64,000 nt of DNA from CAG-791 sp963596015 (GTDB taxonomy: Bacteria > Bacillota > Clostridia > Lachnospirales > Lachnospiraceae), in NCBI GenBank assembly GCA_963596015.1, contig CAVBJS010000004.1:17127-81126 (forward strand), written 5' to 3'. The notes beneath the pieces are model-generated. The model worked only from the letters and a program-made list of their open reading frames with translations. It made no database searches and was not told the origin of the DNA. Shown in pieces: positions 1 to 8,148 of this stretch. The translations under genes were made by a program, and so were the position numbers. Within the stretch, counting starts at the first letter, position 1; each line of letters begins with the position of its first letter.

Positions 1-965
1 TCAAAGATACCGAACATACCCTGCTTAACAGGCTTGCTGGTATCGGCGCAGGCATGGGCGATGGATCCGGTGCCCAGACCGGCCTCGTTGGAGAAGATGC
101 CACGGGAGACACCCTTTTTCATACTCAGGAAAACGCTGCCTACCATGCCGCCGGTAAATCCTCTGGGATTAAAAGCACCGCCAATGATAGAGGCGAAAAC
201 CTCCGGGATCCGTCCCGCATTTAAGATCACTACCCCCAGCGCCATGACCACGTAGAGAAGAGCCATGAAAGGTACCAGTCGCTCCGCCACGCTGCCGATG
301 CGCTTGATGCCTCCAAGAAGCACCATAGCCACCAACATGGCAATAATGATGCCCAGGATCAGATTCAGGCTGGAAAGCGCTTTGCCTGAAATGGGATGGA
401 AGCTGTTTACCGCAGAGGTAATGGCAGTGGTAATGGTATTTACCTGGGTGGCGTTGCCGGTACCAAATACCGTCAGCACCCCAAAAAGGGAATAGGCAAA
501 GGCCAGCCAGGCCCACTTTTTGCCAAGGCCGTTGCGGATATAGTACATGGGACCGCCAACCAGCTCGCCGTTGCCGTTGCGCTCATGGAAATGCACCGCC
601 AGCGTCACTTCTGCAAACTTGGTGCACATGCCAAGGAGAGCGGAACACCACATCCAGAAAACAGCACCGGGTCCGCCCAGGGCAATGGCCCCTGCTACGC
701 CGGCAATATTGCCGGTGCCCACAGTGCCGGCCAGTGCGGTACATACCGCCTGAAAAGGAGTCATGGCGCCGTCGGAGGCATCCTTTTTCTTAAACATACG
801 TCCCAAGGTAGTGCGGATCGCATAGGGAAACTTTCTGATCTGCAAAAAACCGGTGCGGATGCTTAAATACAGTCCCACTCCCAGAATGCAGATCATAGCC
901 GGCACACCCCAGATAAACTGGTTCACCGCCTGGTTAACAGCAGTAATCATCTCTAACATACTCAT
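1..965 (-). CDS. Sodium:alanine/glycine symporter (AgcS family), 3' end outside window
   Basis: Polytopic membrane protein of the alanine or glycine:cation symporter family, importing small amino acids with Na+. Family signatures seen on translation include a GTGNIAGVAGAI stretch near residue 85, GGIKRIGSVAERLVPF in the middle and RGIFSNEAGLGTGSIAHA near the visible end. The reading frame is open to base 1, so the C-terminal part lies outside the window. Two starts are possible: ATG at 965 and ATG at 959; a GGGG run sits about 6 bases before the second and a GGA about 7 bases before the first. A long hairpin (976-1051) lies immediately upstream and may influence translation. The substrate is inferred from the family only. 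Confidence 0.9.
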   Translation of the reverse strand, partial: MSMLEMITAVNQAVNQFIWGVPAMICILGVGLYLSIRTGFLQIRKFPYAIRTTLGRMFKKKDASDGAMTPFQAVCTALAGTVGTGNIAGVAGAIALGGPGAVFWMWCSALLGMCTKFAEVTLAVHFHERNGNGELVGGPMYYIRNGLGKKWAWLAFAYSLFGVLTVFGTGNATQVNTITTAITSAVNSFHPISGKALSSLNLILGIIIAMLVAMVLLGGIKRIGSVAERLVPFMALLYVVMALGVVILNAGRIPEVFASIIGGAFNPRGFTGGMVGSVFLSMKKGVSRGIFSNEAGLGTGSIAHACADTSKPVKQGMFGIF

Positions 966-975
966 CCCCGTTTCC

Positions 976-1051
976 AAGAAGCGCTTTTGGAAAAGCTGAC
1001 GGACAGCCTATCCCGATGGATTGTCCGCTGCAATGCACTCCGGCGCTTCTT
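976..1051 (-). promoter_or_regulatory. Leader hairpin of the symporter gene
   Basis: The outer stem is AAGAAGCGC (976-984) with GCGCTTCTT (1043-1051). An inner CGGACA/TGTCCG stem is nested inside. The hairpin ends about 10 bases before the symporter start, so it would sit next to the ribosome binding site in the mRNA. I found no known riboswitch core in it. Confidence 0.45.
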
Positions 1052-1091
1052 ATTTTTATTTATTTCGTACTTTTTTGCGTACAATCGGCTT

Positions 1092-1121
1092 ATTTTAGCA
1101 TAGGAGGGTGATTACGTGCAA
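1092..1121 (-). promoter_or_regulatory. Candidate promoter of the symporter gene
   Basis: On the minus strand a TTGCAC -35 (1121-1116) is followed after 18 bases by a TAAAAT -10 (1097-1092). This predicts a leader of about 120 bases containing the 976-1051 hairpin. Match to consensus is moderate. Confidence 0.4.
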
Positions 1122-1330
1122 TCCGTGGGGGAAGTGTCCGGGTACAGGGGCCTTGCGAGCTTAGTACCGCCAGGTCCGAAAGATGGAGCCGAGAGGCGTC
1201 CCCACCCCCGAATACCGACCACAGGACCCTTCCGCCCGGCCGACGTCTGAACAGCAGCAACGATACCTGAACCATAATAAAACCGCTGAAAAAGGCCGAC
1301 TGCCATTTATCGGCAACCGGCCTTTCTTTT
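1104..1330 (+). ncRNA. Structured intergenic stretch, candidate small RNA or 44-codon gene
   Basis: No gene of known type lies here. The plus strand holds GTGGGG (1125-1130) able to pair with CCCCAC (1200-1205), an inner GGTAC/GTACC stem (1141-1145, 1164-1168) and a terminator hairpin at 1291-1325 followed by T-rich sequence. An AGGAGGGTG at 1102-1110 precedes GTG at 1116, which opens a 44-codon frame ending in TGA at 1248-1250; its composition (many Pro, Gly, Arg) does not look like a typical protein. A plausible plus-strand promoter (TTGCGT with a TAGCAT-like -10 before 1105) is weak. I do not recognise an RNA family. It could also be the minus-strand leader region of the symporter. Confidence 0.3.
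1291..1330. terminator. Bidirectional intrinsic terminator
   Basis: AAAGGCCG (1291-1298) pairs with CGGCCTTT (1318-1325); the plus strand continues with TCTTTT and the minus strand with TTTTTC. It lies just past the stop of the minus-strand MATE gene and also closes the plus-strand structured region. Confidence 0.7.
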
Positions 1331-1331
1331 A

Positions 1332-2684
1332 TCAGACATTTTTACCAGCCATCATTTTCTTATTGTAATACAGGAAGAAGCACACATTCAGCACGATGCC
1401 CACACTGGTGGAAATGGGTGCTGCCAGACCTATCTTCGTGAGGCTCGCGTTGGCCTCGCTGCTGAAGATATAAGCCAGAGGGAGACGCACCAGCAAGGTC
1501 TGCACCAGTCCCTGGATCATGACCCATACCGTCTGATCACTGCCGTTAAAGAAGCCTACCATACTGAACATAATAGCCGTGACGATAGCCTCCGGGGCAA
1601 ATCCCTTCAGATAGGCGAATGCATTCTGCACCACGCCGGCATCAGTGGAAAAGATCCCGGAGAGCACATCACCCTTGAGCATCACCAGCGCAAAGACCAG
1701 GCAGCCGATGACCAGGCCCACCCCAATGCCGGTGAACATGGACTTTTTGGCGCGCTTGTAATCTCCCGCTCCCACGTTCTGAGAGACGAAGGAAGCCATG
1801 GACTGCATCAGGGAGCTGGGGATCAGCATGGCGAAATTCACGATCTTGCAAGCCACGCCGTAGCCGGAGGAGGCCTCCAGACCAAGACGGTTTACAAAGG
1901 CGCAAAGAGCCAGGAAGGAAACCTGGGTCAGAAATTCCTGCAAAGCCAGGGGAAGACCGATGGACAGAAACCGCTTGCACTGCTCATTTAAGCGTATATC
2001 AGACTTGTGGATCTTAAAGGGAAGGTTCTTCTTAAGCAGCATCCAAACAGCGCAGACTACGCTGACAGCCTGGGCAAATACGGTGGCAAAAGCAGCGCCG
2101 GCGGCATCCATATGGAACACCGCTACCAACAGCAGATCTCCGAAGATATTGCAGATGCAGGCGATCAGCACGAAGATCAGAGGCGACTTACTGTCTCCCA
2201 GACCACGGAAGATGGCAGAAAGCAGATTGTACGCAACGATAAAGAAAATACCGCTGCCGCAGATGCGCACATAGCTGGTGGTCAAGGTCACTGCCTCTTC
2301 CGGTGCCTGCATCAGGATGGAGATCTCTCTGGCAAAGCAGACCATCATAAAGAACAAGATCACCGACAGGATCAGAAATACCACCACGGAGCCGCCGATG
2401 ACGGCGCCGATACGCTCCGGTTTTTTCTCTCCCAGATAGCGGGCGATCAGCACCGTGACGCCCATAGCCAGCTGGGTCACTACAAAGGTAACCAGGTTCA
2501 GCACCTGGCTGCCTGTGGATACGGCGGACAGACCGGATGTAGAACCAAATCGCCCTACCACTAATAAGTCCACAGCGCCATAAGCGGCCTGCAGGGCCAA
2601 AGCTCCCAGGATCGGAAACATGAACAGGATCAATTTCTGCAGGATACTGCCTTTTGTAAAATCTCCTTTTTCAGCTGCATTCAT
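1332..2684 (-). CDS. MATE family multidrug/Na+ antiporter
   Basis: A 450-residue inner-membrane efflux protein with about 12 predicted helices in two homologous halves; it exchanges drugs or metabolites for Na+ or H+. The N-terminal half shows the typical start (ILQKLILFMFPILGALALQ, then DLLVVGRFG, QLAMGVTVLIARYLG), and the second half begins with GLPLALQEFLTQVSF. I chose ATG at 2684 because GGAGG lies 5 bases upstream; an upstream in-frame start lacks such a site. It follows the MarR gene on the same strand after 120 bp, which suggests a regulator-pump unit. The substrate cannot be told from sequence. Confidence 0.9.
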   Translation of the reverse strand: MNAAEKGDFTKGSILQKLILFMFPILGALALQAAYGAVDLLVVGRFGSTSGLSAVSTGSQVLNLVTFVVTQLAMGVTVLIARYLGEKKPERIGAVIGGSVVVFLILSVILFFMMVCFAREISILMQAPEEAVTLTTSYVRICGSGIFFIVAYNLLSAIFRGLGDSKSPLIFVLIACICNIFGDLLLVAVFHMDAAGAAFATVFAQAVSVVCAVWMLLKKNLPFKIHKSDIRLNEQCKRFLSIGLPLALQEFLTQVSFLALCAFVNRLGLEASSGYGVACKIVNFAMLIPSSLMQSMASFVSQNVGAGDYKRAKKSMFTGIGVGLVIGCLVFALVMLKGDVLSGIFSTDAGVVQNAFAYLKGFAPEAIVTAIMFSMVGFFNGSDQTVWVMIQGLVQTLLVRLPLAYIFSSEANASLTKIGLAAPISTSVGIVLNVCFFLYYNKKMMAGKNV

Positions 2685-2804
2685 AATACCTCCATTTCCA
2701 GGCGCTTTACAATCAAGTCTGTTTGCAGCGCCTATGCGTCGATTAGCTATGTAAAATGCTATGAGAACCACAGATCCTCATTTACTATCCATACTGTATT
2801 CGCA

Positions 2805-3245
2805 CTACTTTTCTCTTTCCGACATGATCTGATGCATCCTGGCGATAGTGCGGATCGTACATCTTGCATCTTCCTCGCTTATATCTTCCAGACGAAGGCA
2901 CAGATTTTCAAATACCTTCGTATTATAGATCTGCGATAGAGCCTGACCTTCCTTAGTCATATGCAGATAGGTGATGCGTCCATCCTCCTGCGACTCCGTC
3001 TTGGTCAGATATCCCTTAGCCTCCATCTCCTTAATGGTTCTGGTGACCCCGGGCCTGGGCAGTCCCAAGGCGTCACTGATATCCGATACCTTGACCTGCA
3101 GCCCCTGCTGCGTCATCTTCTCTATCACATCCAGATACTGGACATAGGAAGAGGCCACGCCTTTGGGCAAAGGGGGCAGCAGATCTCTGGTACGCTTGGC
3201 TAAGTAACAGGCGTCCATCATTTGTTTCAGAAGTTCTATGGTCAT
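2805..3245 (-). CDS. MarR family transcriptional regulator
   Basis: A 146-residue winged-helix repressor of the MarR family. The DNA-binding core is VKVSDISDALGLPRPGVTRTIKEMEAKGYLTK (about residues 52-83), followed by a wing with D-x-R-x-T (EDGRITYLH). ATG 3245 is preferred because GAAAGG lies just upstream; the longer frame to 3308 has no such site. It is upstream of the MATE pump gene on the same strand, and its own promoter overlaps a near-perfect palindrome (3315-3340). That pattern is typical of ligand-relieved autorepression controlling the pump; this role is inference. Confidence 0.9.
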   Translation of the reverse strand: MTIELLKQMMDACYLAKRTRDLLPPLPKGVASSYVQYLDVIEKMTQQGLQVKVSDISDALGLPRPGVTRTIKEMEAKGYLTKTESQEDGRITYLHMTKEGQALSQIYNTKVFENLCLRLEDISEEDARCTIRTIARMHQIMSEREK

Positions 3246-3314
3246 GGCTGCCTTTCTATGATCGGTGAGGCGATTTTGCGCAGCAGCACGAAAATAGCAT
3301 CTGATCACATTTAG

Positions 3315-3367
3315 TTATCATTTGTAATTACCATTGATAATTATAGTGCTGTTTCCTGCTTTGTCAA
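3315..3367 (-). promoter_or_regulatory. marR promoter with overlapping palindromic operator
   Basis: Minus-strand -35 TTGACA (3367-3362), 16-bp spacer, -10 TATAAT (3345-3340). A 26-bp near palindrome spans 3315-3340, with arms TTATCA and TGATAA around a central GTAATTAC, and touches the -10. This is a very good sigma-A promoter and a good MarR-type operator candidate. Confidence 0.75.
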
Positions 3368-3515
3368 TAAAAATATGCATCTGCTTAAGAGCCTCACCAT
3401 AATGATTTTTCATATCTTTGCAAAACAAAAGACGCCATGCGTGAGCATAACGTCTTTGAGAATATCTTCGATATCTTCTTCTGTTCCTTATGATCTTTCT
3501 ATTGCTCATAGCATC

Positions 3516-4532
3516 CTACAGAAAGGTCTGATAATCCGCATAGTTCTTTTCCAACAAGGACGGCGTATCCAGCTCATAGGGACATTTTCTGGTGCACTGA
3601 CCGCAGTGAAGACATTGTTTTGTCTTCTCCATCTCAGCCTGCCAATAGTCGGAGAGCCATGCCTTGGAAGGTGCACGGCGCAGCATCAGACTTATGCGGG
3701 CACACTGATTGATCTGAATGCCGGCGGGACAGGGCATACAGTAGCCACAGCCACGGCAGAACTCTCCGGAGAGCTGACTCTTTTCCTCTTCGATAAACGC
3801 CTGCAGCTCCGGTGTCATGACGGGGTTATGCTCCATGTAAGAAAGCCACTCTTCCAGCTCCTCTTCCTTCTGGATGCCCCAGATAGGAAGCACATCATCG
3901 AACTGCGTCATAAAGGCCATGGCCGCCTCCGACCGGTTGATCAGACCACCTGCCAGGCCTTTCATGGCGATAAAGCCCACCTGATGCTCCTTACAGACTT
4001 TTTTCAGGTTCATTTCCAGATCCCCCGCCAGATAGGAAAAAGGAAACTGCATAGTCTCATAAAGATCCGAGGCTGCCACCTCACAGGCTACGCCGATCTT
4101 GTGGGCTGTGGCACCGATGTGACGGATCTTCCCCTGCGCCTTGGCTTCCAGCATACATTCGTACATACCACTGCCGTCCCCAGGCTTCCAGCACTGCCCC
4201 ATCTGGTGGAACTGATACAGATCGATATAGTCTGTCCGCAGATTTGTAAGAGATGTCTCTAAATCCTTCCAAAACGCCTCCGGCGTCTTTGCCGTGGTCT
4301 TCGTAGCAATATAGATCTCCTCTCTCGGAATATAACCGTCTCCAAAGGCCATGCCTATCTTTTCCTCACTGTCCGAGTACGCCCTGGCGGTATCAAAAAA
4401 TCGCATGCCGCCCTCATAAGCACGGCGCAGGATCTTTACGGCCGTCTCCTTGTCCCGGCGCTGCACAGGCAACGCCCCGAAACCGTTTTGCGGCACAGTA
4501 ATGCCGGTTTTCCCCAGTGTAATATTCTTCAT
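3516..4532 (-). CDS. Aldo/keto reductase with C-terminal 4Fe-4S domain
   Basis: A 338-residue protein. The N-terminal TIM-barrel aldo/keto reductase domain (about 1-250) keeps the catalytic tetrad: D47 and Y52 in FFDTARAYSDSEEK, K78 in IATKTT and a His in YQFHQMG. The last third carries two cysteine clusters, CRGCGYCMPCPAG and CLHCGQCTRKCPYE, expected to hold [4Fe-4S] centres. This NADPH reductase/ferredoxin fusion is common in anaerobic Firmicutes; its substrate is unknown. Start at ATG 4532 is supported by GAGGTGA 4 bases upstream. Upstream lies a roughly 360-bp leader made of tandem hairpin repeats (4536-4880). Confidence 0.9.
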   Translation of the reverse strand: MKNITLGKTGITVPQNGFGALPVQRRDKETAVKILRRAYEGGMRFFDTARAYSDSEEKIGMAFGDGYIPREEIYIATKTTAKTPEAFWKDLETSLTNLRTDYIDLYQFHQMGQCWKPGDGSGMYECMLEAKAQGKIRHIGATAHKIGVACEVAASDLYETMQFPFSYLAGDLEMNLKKVCKEHQVGFIAMKGLAGGLINRSEAAMAFMTQFDDVLPIWGIQKEEELEEWLSYMEHNPVMTPELQAFIEEEKSQLSGEFCRGCGYCMPCPAGIQINQCARISLMLRRAPSKAWLSDYWQAEMEKTKQCLHCGQCTRKCPYELDTPSLLEKNYADYQTFL

Positions 4533-4535
4533 AGT

Positions 4536-4880
4536 CACCTCTTTCTTGCCACAGCTTGTCTGCGGCACGCGAGGAGAATTTCGCCCAGGCGAATTCTCCG
4601 ATGTGCTCCGCACCTATGTCGTTTACGACATAGGTGTCGTTTGAAAGAAATGCTATCGAGCATTTCTTTCAAACTCACCTCTTTCTTGCCGCAGCTTGTC
4701 TGCGGCATCACGAGGAGAATCTCGCCCAGGCGAATTCTCCGATGTACTCCGCACCTATGTTGTTTACGACATAGGTGCCGTTTGAAAGAAATGCCATCAA
4801 GCATTTCTTTCAAACTCACCTCTTTCTTGCCGCAGCTTGTCTGTGGCATCACGAGGAGAATCTCGCCCAGGCGAATTCTC
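4536..4880 (-). repeat. 140-bp tandem leader repeat (about 2.5 copies), each ending in an SD-like site
   Basis: Copies begin at 4536, 4676 and 4817. Read on the minus strand each unit has four hairpins in order: GTTTGAAAGAAATGCT with its complement, CACCTATGTCG with CGACATAGGTG, GGAGAATTCGC with GCGAAATTCTCC, and TGCCGCAG with CTGTGGCA. Each ends in AAGAAAGAGGTGA, the sequence that serves as the ribosome binding site for the reductase gene in the last copy. Variation between copies is mostly in loops. Related single copies occur at 22131 and 44093. Frames that run across this array are artefacts of the repeat. Confidence 0.85.
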
Positions 4881-4900
4881 ACCAACGAATTTCCCAATTA

Positions 4901-4928
4901 CTTATAACCAGTATATACTGCCGTGCAA
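4901..4928 (-). promoter_or_regulatory. Candidate promoter of the aldo/keto reductase gene
   Basis: Minus-strand TTGCAC -35 (4928-4923), 16-bp spacer, TATAAG -10 (4906-4901). It lies directly upstream of the tandem array. The -35 is part of a 23-bp unit that is itself repeated three times. Confidence 0.45.
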
Positions 4929-4987
4929 TAAACTGCTATGTTGCCATGCAATAAAACGCTATACTGCCATGCAATAAAACGCTATAC
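4919..4987. repeat. 23-bp tandem repeat, three copies
   Basis: Units at 4919-4941, 4942-4964 and 4965-4987. The last two are identical and begin TGCCATGCAATAAAACGC; the first has four differences. There are no spacers, so this is not CRISPR-like. Confidence 0.85.
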
Positions 4988-5112
4988 TGCCGGCGTGGTT
5001 CGCATGTAACAGGTTACAGTTCAGACATCAGCCAGTCGACATAGGGCTGAACTATAACAATTTTTTACAGTTTATGGGAGTTGATCGGATCGCTAGCAGA
5101 ATGAAACCCTAA

Positions 5113-5404
5113 TGCACCGGAGCGCGGCAGAATGGCTCACATCCTTTGCGCTGCGCGCCAGTTTTGCATGATCTGCCTCGAAGACGCAGGATGGTATCGG
5201 GCGCGCTTTCAGAGCGGGCCCGATAGGCCCGCATTGTCTGAGCATCCCCGCATCAGGCGGGGATGCGAGTTCGGGCCGGCCATCCGAAGACGAGAGGCAG
5301 ATCAAAAGCAAAACGGCGCAAAGTGCATGGTGCGAGACATCTGCCGCGCTCCGGGGCATGACCGGGATGCGAGACATCTGCCGCGCTCCGGTGCATGACC
5401 GGGC
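5113..5404. repeat. Large imperfect inverted repeat with 18-bp perfect ends
   Basis: TGCACCGGAGCGCGGCAG at 5113-5130 is perfectly complementary to 5378-5395. The arms continue as an imperfect inverted repeat for about 100 bases (shared blocks include GATCTGCCTC and GGATGG), and the centre has a GCATCCCCGC/GCGGGGATGC hairpin (5242-5266). The right end is duplicated in tandem with a 37-bp period (5331 and 5368). The element is visibly richer in G+C than its surroundings. No convincing gene lies in it, and the two open frames that cross it are low-complexity. It may be a non-autonomous mobile element or a structured RNA; I cannot name it. Confidence 0.6.
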
Positions 5405-5438
5405 AGCACAAACTCATCACAATAGCGTTCAATCAAAA

Positions 5439-5473
5439 AGCGCCGGATGCCTCATCCAAAAGCATCCGACGCT
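5439..5473 (-). terminator. Intrinsic terminator after the GH31 gene
   Basis: AGCGCCGGATGC (5439-5450) pairs with GCATCCGACGCT (5462-5473) with one mismatch. On the minus strand the stem is followed by TTTTTG. It lies about 45 bases past the stop of the alpha-xylosidase gene. Confidence 0.8.
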
Positions 5474-5516
5474 CCTATGTATCTAAGATAGTTTTTCCGT
5501 TCCTAACGGCGTGAAC

Positions 5517-7862
5517 TTAGATCTCCACTTCCGTCGTCTCTGCCAGAGTTGCCGTTACCTTGCGGCCATCCTCTAAGATGATCTCCACACCGGCATCCGT
5601 AAGCTTGCCTTCTACCCGGAAAGTAACCTTGCTGCCCTCTCTGGTAGCCTTCACTACTGCTGCGGTCTCGGCATGCAGATCCGGGATCTCGCAGACAGCG
5701 GTCTCGCCGTCTACCGGCAGATACAGCCGCAGCACCGGATGGTCGCTGTAATCATAATCCGGCACATCCTTGTGACTGCCGAAGGCAAGGAGAGATCCCT
5801 CCCGGACAAACACAGGAAGATTCATGTAGGTATAGGTCTTCTCATACCACTTGCCGCCCTCTAAGATCTCGCCGTCGATCAGGCCGACCCACTTGCCGCT
5901 TCTGGCAGCACTCTCGTCCTTCTGCACACCGGGCAGATAGAAACGGCCAAGGCTCTCGTCGTTAAAGATAGGTGCCACCAGTACAGCATCACCTAACATA
6001 TACTCCAGATCCAGGTTCCGGCAAGCCAGATCCTCAGGGAACTGGAAGGGCATGGGACGCATTACCGGTACGCCGGTGCGGTGAGCATCGCCTGCCAGCT
6101 TGTAATAGTAAGGCATCATGGAGCACTTCAATTCACTGAAGAAGCGCACCACATCATTGGACTCGTCGTCGAAGATCCACGGCACACGATAGGAATCGGA
6201 TCCGTGGAGACGGGAATGGGTGGAGAACAGACCGAACTGTGCCCATCTCTTATAAAGGTCCGGGGTTGCCGTCTTCTCAAAGCCGGAAATATCATGGCTC
6301 CAGAAAGCAAAGCCGCTCATCATAAAGGAAAGGCCGGCATGGATGGTCTCTGCCATGGAGCTGTAGCTGGCCTCACAGTCACCACCCCAGTGAATAGGGA
6401 ACTTCTGGCTGCCTACGGTAGCACTTCTGGCAAATAAGACTGCCTCACCCTTTCCTTTGACTTCCTCAATAGCGGTAAATACCACCTGATTGTACAGATA
6501 GGTATAGTAATTGTGCATGGAAATGGGATCACTGCCATCATAGTAGGTGACATCTACAGGGATTCTCTCACCAAAGTCGGTCTTGATGGCATCAATGCCT
6601 GCATTTAACAGATCCTTCACCTTGCCTGCGTACCATGCGCAGGCCTCCGGATTGGTGAAGTCCACCAGAGCCATGCCGGGCTGCCAGGTATCTACCTGCT
6701 TAACCCCTCTGCCGTCTTTTCTCTTCAGGAAGTAGCCCTTCTGTGCGCCTTCCCGGAACATCTCTGTATCCTGGGCCACATAGGGATTGATCCAGCAGCA
6801 AAGCTTTAATCCTTTATCATGATAGCGCTTTAACATACCCTCCACATCGGAGAATACCACTGGATCCCAGGTGAAATCACACCAATGCAAAGCCCGCAGC
6901 CAGTAGCAGTCAAAGTGGAATACCCGCAGAGGGATATTTCTCTCTTCCATACCGCCGATCAGCTTGTTGGTGGTATCTTCATCATAGCTGGGCTTAAAGC
7001 TGGTGGTCAGCCACAGGCCGAAGCTCCAGGCCGGCGGCAGTGCCGGACGGCCGGTAAGGGCGGTATAGACCTTGATGATCTCTGCCGGATTCTCGCCGTA
7101 CATCACATGCATACGCAGCTGCTCGCCGGGTACGGATACCCCTACATAGCCTACCTTCTCGGAGCACACCTCATAGGAGACAGCCCCTGTATGATCGGTA
7201 AATACGCCATAACCCTCGCTGCTCATGTAAAAAGGAATGTTCTTATAGCCGATATCGCTGGCTGTACCGCCGTCCTCGTTCCAGATATTGATGGTCTGGC
7301 CGTTTTTCACAAAAGGCGTGAAACGCTCGCCGAAGCCGTAGATGGTCTCGCCGGGCTTCACAGAAAGCTCACCCAGCATATAGGGCTCATAGTCCTGCTC
7401 AAAATAGTGAGGATCCATACGCAGCTTGGAAGGAGAGCCGTTAACCCGCATATAACCGATGTTTCTGAAGTTGGTGCCGGTCAGTCTTCTGCCCTCTGCC
7501 TCGAAGGAAATGGCGCAGGTCTCTCTGTTGACTCTTACAGTCATATCACCTGCCGTCATGACAGCCTCGCTGTCATCTACTGTTACCTTTACCTCATCCG
7601 GATCTTCCGTCAGCTCAAATCTGGCTTCCTTGGCATCATAGCCGGCATAGTGGGTAACGGTCATGGAAATGTCATTGTGTCCTGCGGAAACGATGTCGAT
7701 GTAAAGGACCGTTAAATCCAGCGCATCGGCTCTGCTCTTAATGGGACGCTCCGGGGCTGCAATGCGCATGCCGTGGGGAATCTCTTCCACTGTGAAGGCC
7801 TGGGTGGCAAAGGATGCTTTTACATTCTCGCTCCGCAGCCAGTATCCGTCTGTAAATTTCAT
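5517..7862 (-). CDS. yicI: GH31 alpha-xylosidase
   Basis: A 781-residue glycoside hydrolase family 31 enzyme. It matches the YicI type, which releases alpha-linked xylose from oligosaccharides such as isoprimeverose and xyloglucan fragments. The nucleophile region is IKTDFGERIP with D429; the acid/base is D495 in IHWGGDC. The 66-residue spacing equals that in YicI, and total length is close to the usual 770-790. ATG 7862 (MKFTDGYW, like the YicI N-terminus) is preferred because GGAG lies 6 bases upstream; a start 12 bases earlier has no good site. There is no signal peptide, so it acts inside the cell on imported sugar. It follows the ABC binding-protein gene on the same strand, with a terminator between them. 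Confidence 0.92.
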   Translation of the reverse strand: MKFTDGYWLRSENVKASFATQAFTVEEIPHGMRIAAPERPIKSRADALDLTVLYIDIVSAGHNDISMTVTHYAGYDAKEARFELTEDPDEVKVTVDDSEAVMTAGDMTVRVNRETCAISFEAEGRRLTGTNFRNIGYMRVNGSPSKLRMDPHYFEQDYEPYMLGELSVKPGETIYGFGERFTPFVKNGQTINIWNEDGGTASDIGYKNIPFYMSSEGYGVFTDHTGAVSYEVCSEKVGYVGVSVPGEQLRMHVMYGENPAEIIKVYTALTGRPALPPAWSFGLWLTTSFKPSYDEDTTNKLIGGMEERNIPLRVFHFDCYWLRALHWCDFTWDPVVFSDVEGMLKRYHDKGLKLCCWINPYVAQDTEMFREGAQKGYFLKRKDGRGVKQVDTWQPGMALVDFTNPEACAWYAGKVKDLLNAGIDAIKTDFGERIPVDVTYYDGSDPISMHNYYTYLYNQVVFTAIEEVKGKGEAVLFARSATVGSQKFPIHWGGDCEASYSSMAETIHAGLSFMMSGFAFWSHDISGFEKTATPDLYKRWAQFGLFSTHSRLHGSDSYRVPWIFDDESNDVVRFFSELKCSMMPYYYKLAGDAHRTGVPVMRPMPFQFPEDLACRNLDLEYMLGDAVLVAPIFNDESLGRFYLPGVQKDESAARSGKWVGLIDGEILEGGKWYEKTYTYMNLPVFVREGSLLAFGSHKDVPDYDYSDHPVLRLYLPVDGETAVCEIPDLHAETAAVVKATREGSKVTFRVEGKLTDAGVEIILEDGRKVTATLAETTEVEI

Positions 7863-8047
7863 AGTCTGCTCCATTCTGCAGGTCTTTCACCTGCCTGTTT
7901 TGATATGCAAGACAATCCGGCAACCTTTCGCCTGTCGGATGCACGGTCCGCGTCCTCTCGCCTGTCGGCCAGCTGAACACCGGCCGTCATATGTAGATCG
8001 TAAATCCTTGAAAACACATTTTACTTATGACGGCTTATGCGCAAAAA

Positions 8048-8084
8048 GGGCGAAGCCAAGGAGCTATGCTCCCTTGCTCCGCCC
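8048..8084 (-). terminator. Intrinsic terminator after the binding-protein gene
   Basis: GGGCGAAGCCAAGGAGC pairs imperfectly with GCTCCCTTGCTCCGCCC around a short loop, and the minus strand continues with TTTTTG (8047-8042). It separates the ABC genes from the alpha-xylosidase, so the latter is either read through at lower level or has its own promoter in 7863-8047. Confidence 0.75.
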
Positions 8085-8148
8085 TCCTTACTGCACTGTG
8101 CTATTGTCTGTTATAACTTATAACCCAGTCTGCTTTTTAAGTAAAGCT

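Noticed and set aside
1170..1192. CAGGTCCGAAAG resembles the SRP RNA apical motif CAGGTCCGGAAGGAAGCAGCC
   Set aside because: The second strand of the SRP motif (GGAAGCAGC) is absent and the flanks do not form the SRP stem; the likeness is limited to about ten bases.
966..1290. Possible glycine riboswitch upstream of the alanine/glycine symporter
   Set aside because: None of the conserved glycine-aptamer cores could be found on the minus strand.
3375..4262. Long plus-strand frame (295 codons) opposite the aldo/keto reductase, and similar long frames opposite the chimeric, GH31 and helicase genes
   Set aside because: Each is a shadow of a strongly supported gene on the other strand, with no recognisable domains or start signals.
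4488..4907. Open frames of 120-139 codons on both strands across the leader array
   Set aside because: They are translations of the 140-bp tandem repeat, with repeated peptide blocks and no family resemblance.
4919..4987. Three 23-bp repeats as a CRISPR array
   Set aside because: The units are contiguous with no spacers and there are no cas genes.
5093..5398. Open frames of 88-94 codons in the inverted-repeat element
   Set aside because: They arise from G+C-rich palindromic DNA, overlap each other on opposite strands and lack ribosome binding sites.
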